From Fusobacterium perfoetens ATCC 29250 (GTDB lineage: Bacteria; Fusobacteriota; Fusobacteriia; Fusobacteriales; Fusobacteriaceae): a stretch of 64,000 nucleotides of DNA. Positions 63,767-64,000 of the stretch are shown here, one piece after another; position 1 is the first letter of the stretch, and the number at the start of each line of letters is the position of its first letter. The notes under the pieces are model-generated. The model did not search any database. It saw nothing but the letters and a program-made list of their open reading frames with translations, and was not told the DNA's origin. The stretch spans positions 62,001-126,000 of the forward strand of contig NZ_KK211416.1 of assembly GCF_000622245.1 (NCBI RefSeq), given 5' to 3'. A program made the position numbers and the translations under genes.

Positions 63767-63812
63767 AATTTTTGTGTCTAAGGACAAATATTTTTTAATT
63801 TAGGAGGCGATT

Positions 63813-64000
63813 ATGAAAAAATTAGTTAAAATCTTTTGTGGTTCTGTGTTATTTTTAGGAGTTTCTGCTTTTGCTTATACAGCCGAGGAATTCAAGGGCC
63901 AGATTTCTTTTAACGGTTCTTCATCATTAGCTCCTGTTATTTCAAAAATATCTACAAATTTCGTAGAAAAAAATGGAACTTGGGATAAAGTTAATAAAGA
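63813..64000 (+). CDS. pstS: PstS-like phosphate ABC transporter substrate-binding protein, N-terminal part (runs off window)
   Basis: The first 62 residues. A lipoprotein-free signal peptide (KKLVKIFCGSVLFLGVSAFA) is followed by ISFNGSSSLAPVISKISTNFVEKNG, matching the GSxxLAP phosphate-binding loop at the start of PstS. It would bind phosphate in the periplasm for PstCAB, presumably encoded beyond the window. AGGAGGCGATT precedes the ATG. The visible part has somewhat higher G+C than its neighbours. Confidence 0.82.
   Translation, partial: MKKLVKIFCGSVLFLGVSAFAYTAEEFKGQISFNGSSSLAPVISKISTNFVEKNGTWDKVNK

Noticed and set aside
56439-63812. Complete prophage or integrative conjugative element
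   Set aside because: No integrase, terminase, capsid, relaxase or type IV secretion gene is present, and no flanking direct repeats were found by eye, so only an element remnant or minimal module is supported.
1-64000. CRISPR array
   Set aside because: I saw no regularly spaced 24-40 base direct repeats; the only dispersed repeat array is the short TGCCA motif.

Overview
The window is a very AT-rich chromosome segment (about 27% G+C by eye). It mixes Gram-negative envelope genes (TonB/ExbB/ExbD, periplasmic TPR protein, PlsY) with genes typical of anaerobic low-GC bacteria (class III fructose bisphosphatase, HydG, AbgT, DUF969/DUF979, MgtE). Together with canonical TTGACA/TATAAT promoters and strong AGGAGG ribosome sites, this points to a member of the Fusobacteriaceae. 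The genus is an inference from gene content; no rRNA is present.

Layout. 0-2.4 kb: the start of rsmB behind an orphan eutH, divergent from a MORN-repeat gene. 2.4-13.4 kb (+): cca, an aberrant EPSP-synthase paralogue, a coiled-coil protein, coaBC, sbcDC and class III fbp, closed by a 19-bp-stem terminator. 13.4-18.3 kb (-): an operon headed by an HTH-methyltransferase fusion, followed by an M20 peptidase, a YjiH/YjiG-like pair and AbgT. It looks like a p-aminobenzoyl-glutamate or peptide salvage unit. 18.5-24.8 kb (-): hemL, an McrB-N/HNH endonuclease, hydG, aroB and the canonical aroA. 24.9-32.3 kb (+): a thioesterase and a complete moxR-DUF58-batABCD set, then tRNA-Arg(UCG). 32.5-39.6 kb (-): GNAT, the pcp-DUF979-DUF969 unit, pncA, mgtE with an unusual peptide-coding leader, and a U32 peptidase. 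38.3-51.0 kb (-): one long co-directional array from a strong promoter at 51.05 kb (DUF116, TPR, small membrane protein, exbB, exbD, tonB, NtrC-like regulator, dnaX, DUF2232, rplI, dnaB, U32), linking envelope energisation with replication genes. 51.2-56.1 kb (-): an iron alcohol dehydrogenase and plsY-gpsA-sigma-dnaN.

56.1-63.7 kb is the accessory region: a mobile-element primase-helicase, an array of TGCCA-containing iteron-like repeats, small or decayed ORFs, a single-chain restriction-modification protein (PD-(D/E)XK nuclease, N6-adenine methylase and specificity domain) and an auto-inhibited class II Fic protein. No integrase is visible. The window closes with the start of pstS.

Strongest signals beyond annotation: (1) the tetramer GATC is almost absent. 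I count 5 sites outside the restriction-modification gene in about 61.6 kb, but 6 inside that one 2.4 kb gene. This suggests long-term GATC-directed restriction of the host and recent arrival of the gene. (2) mgtE is preceded by a 15-codon leader ORF with a perfect ribosome site that ends at a 9-bp hairpin. (3) Two EPSP-synthase paralogues occur, and one has lost the catalytic Glu. (4) The GAFTGA-type regulator has a pseudo-receiver. (5) gpsA appears to use a Shine-Dalgarno brought to the start codon by a hairpin. All counts were made by eye, without software.
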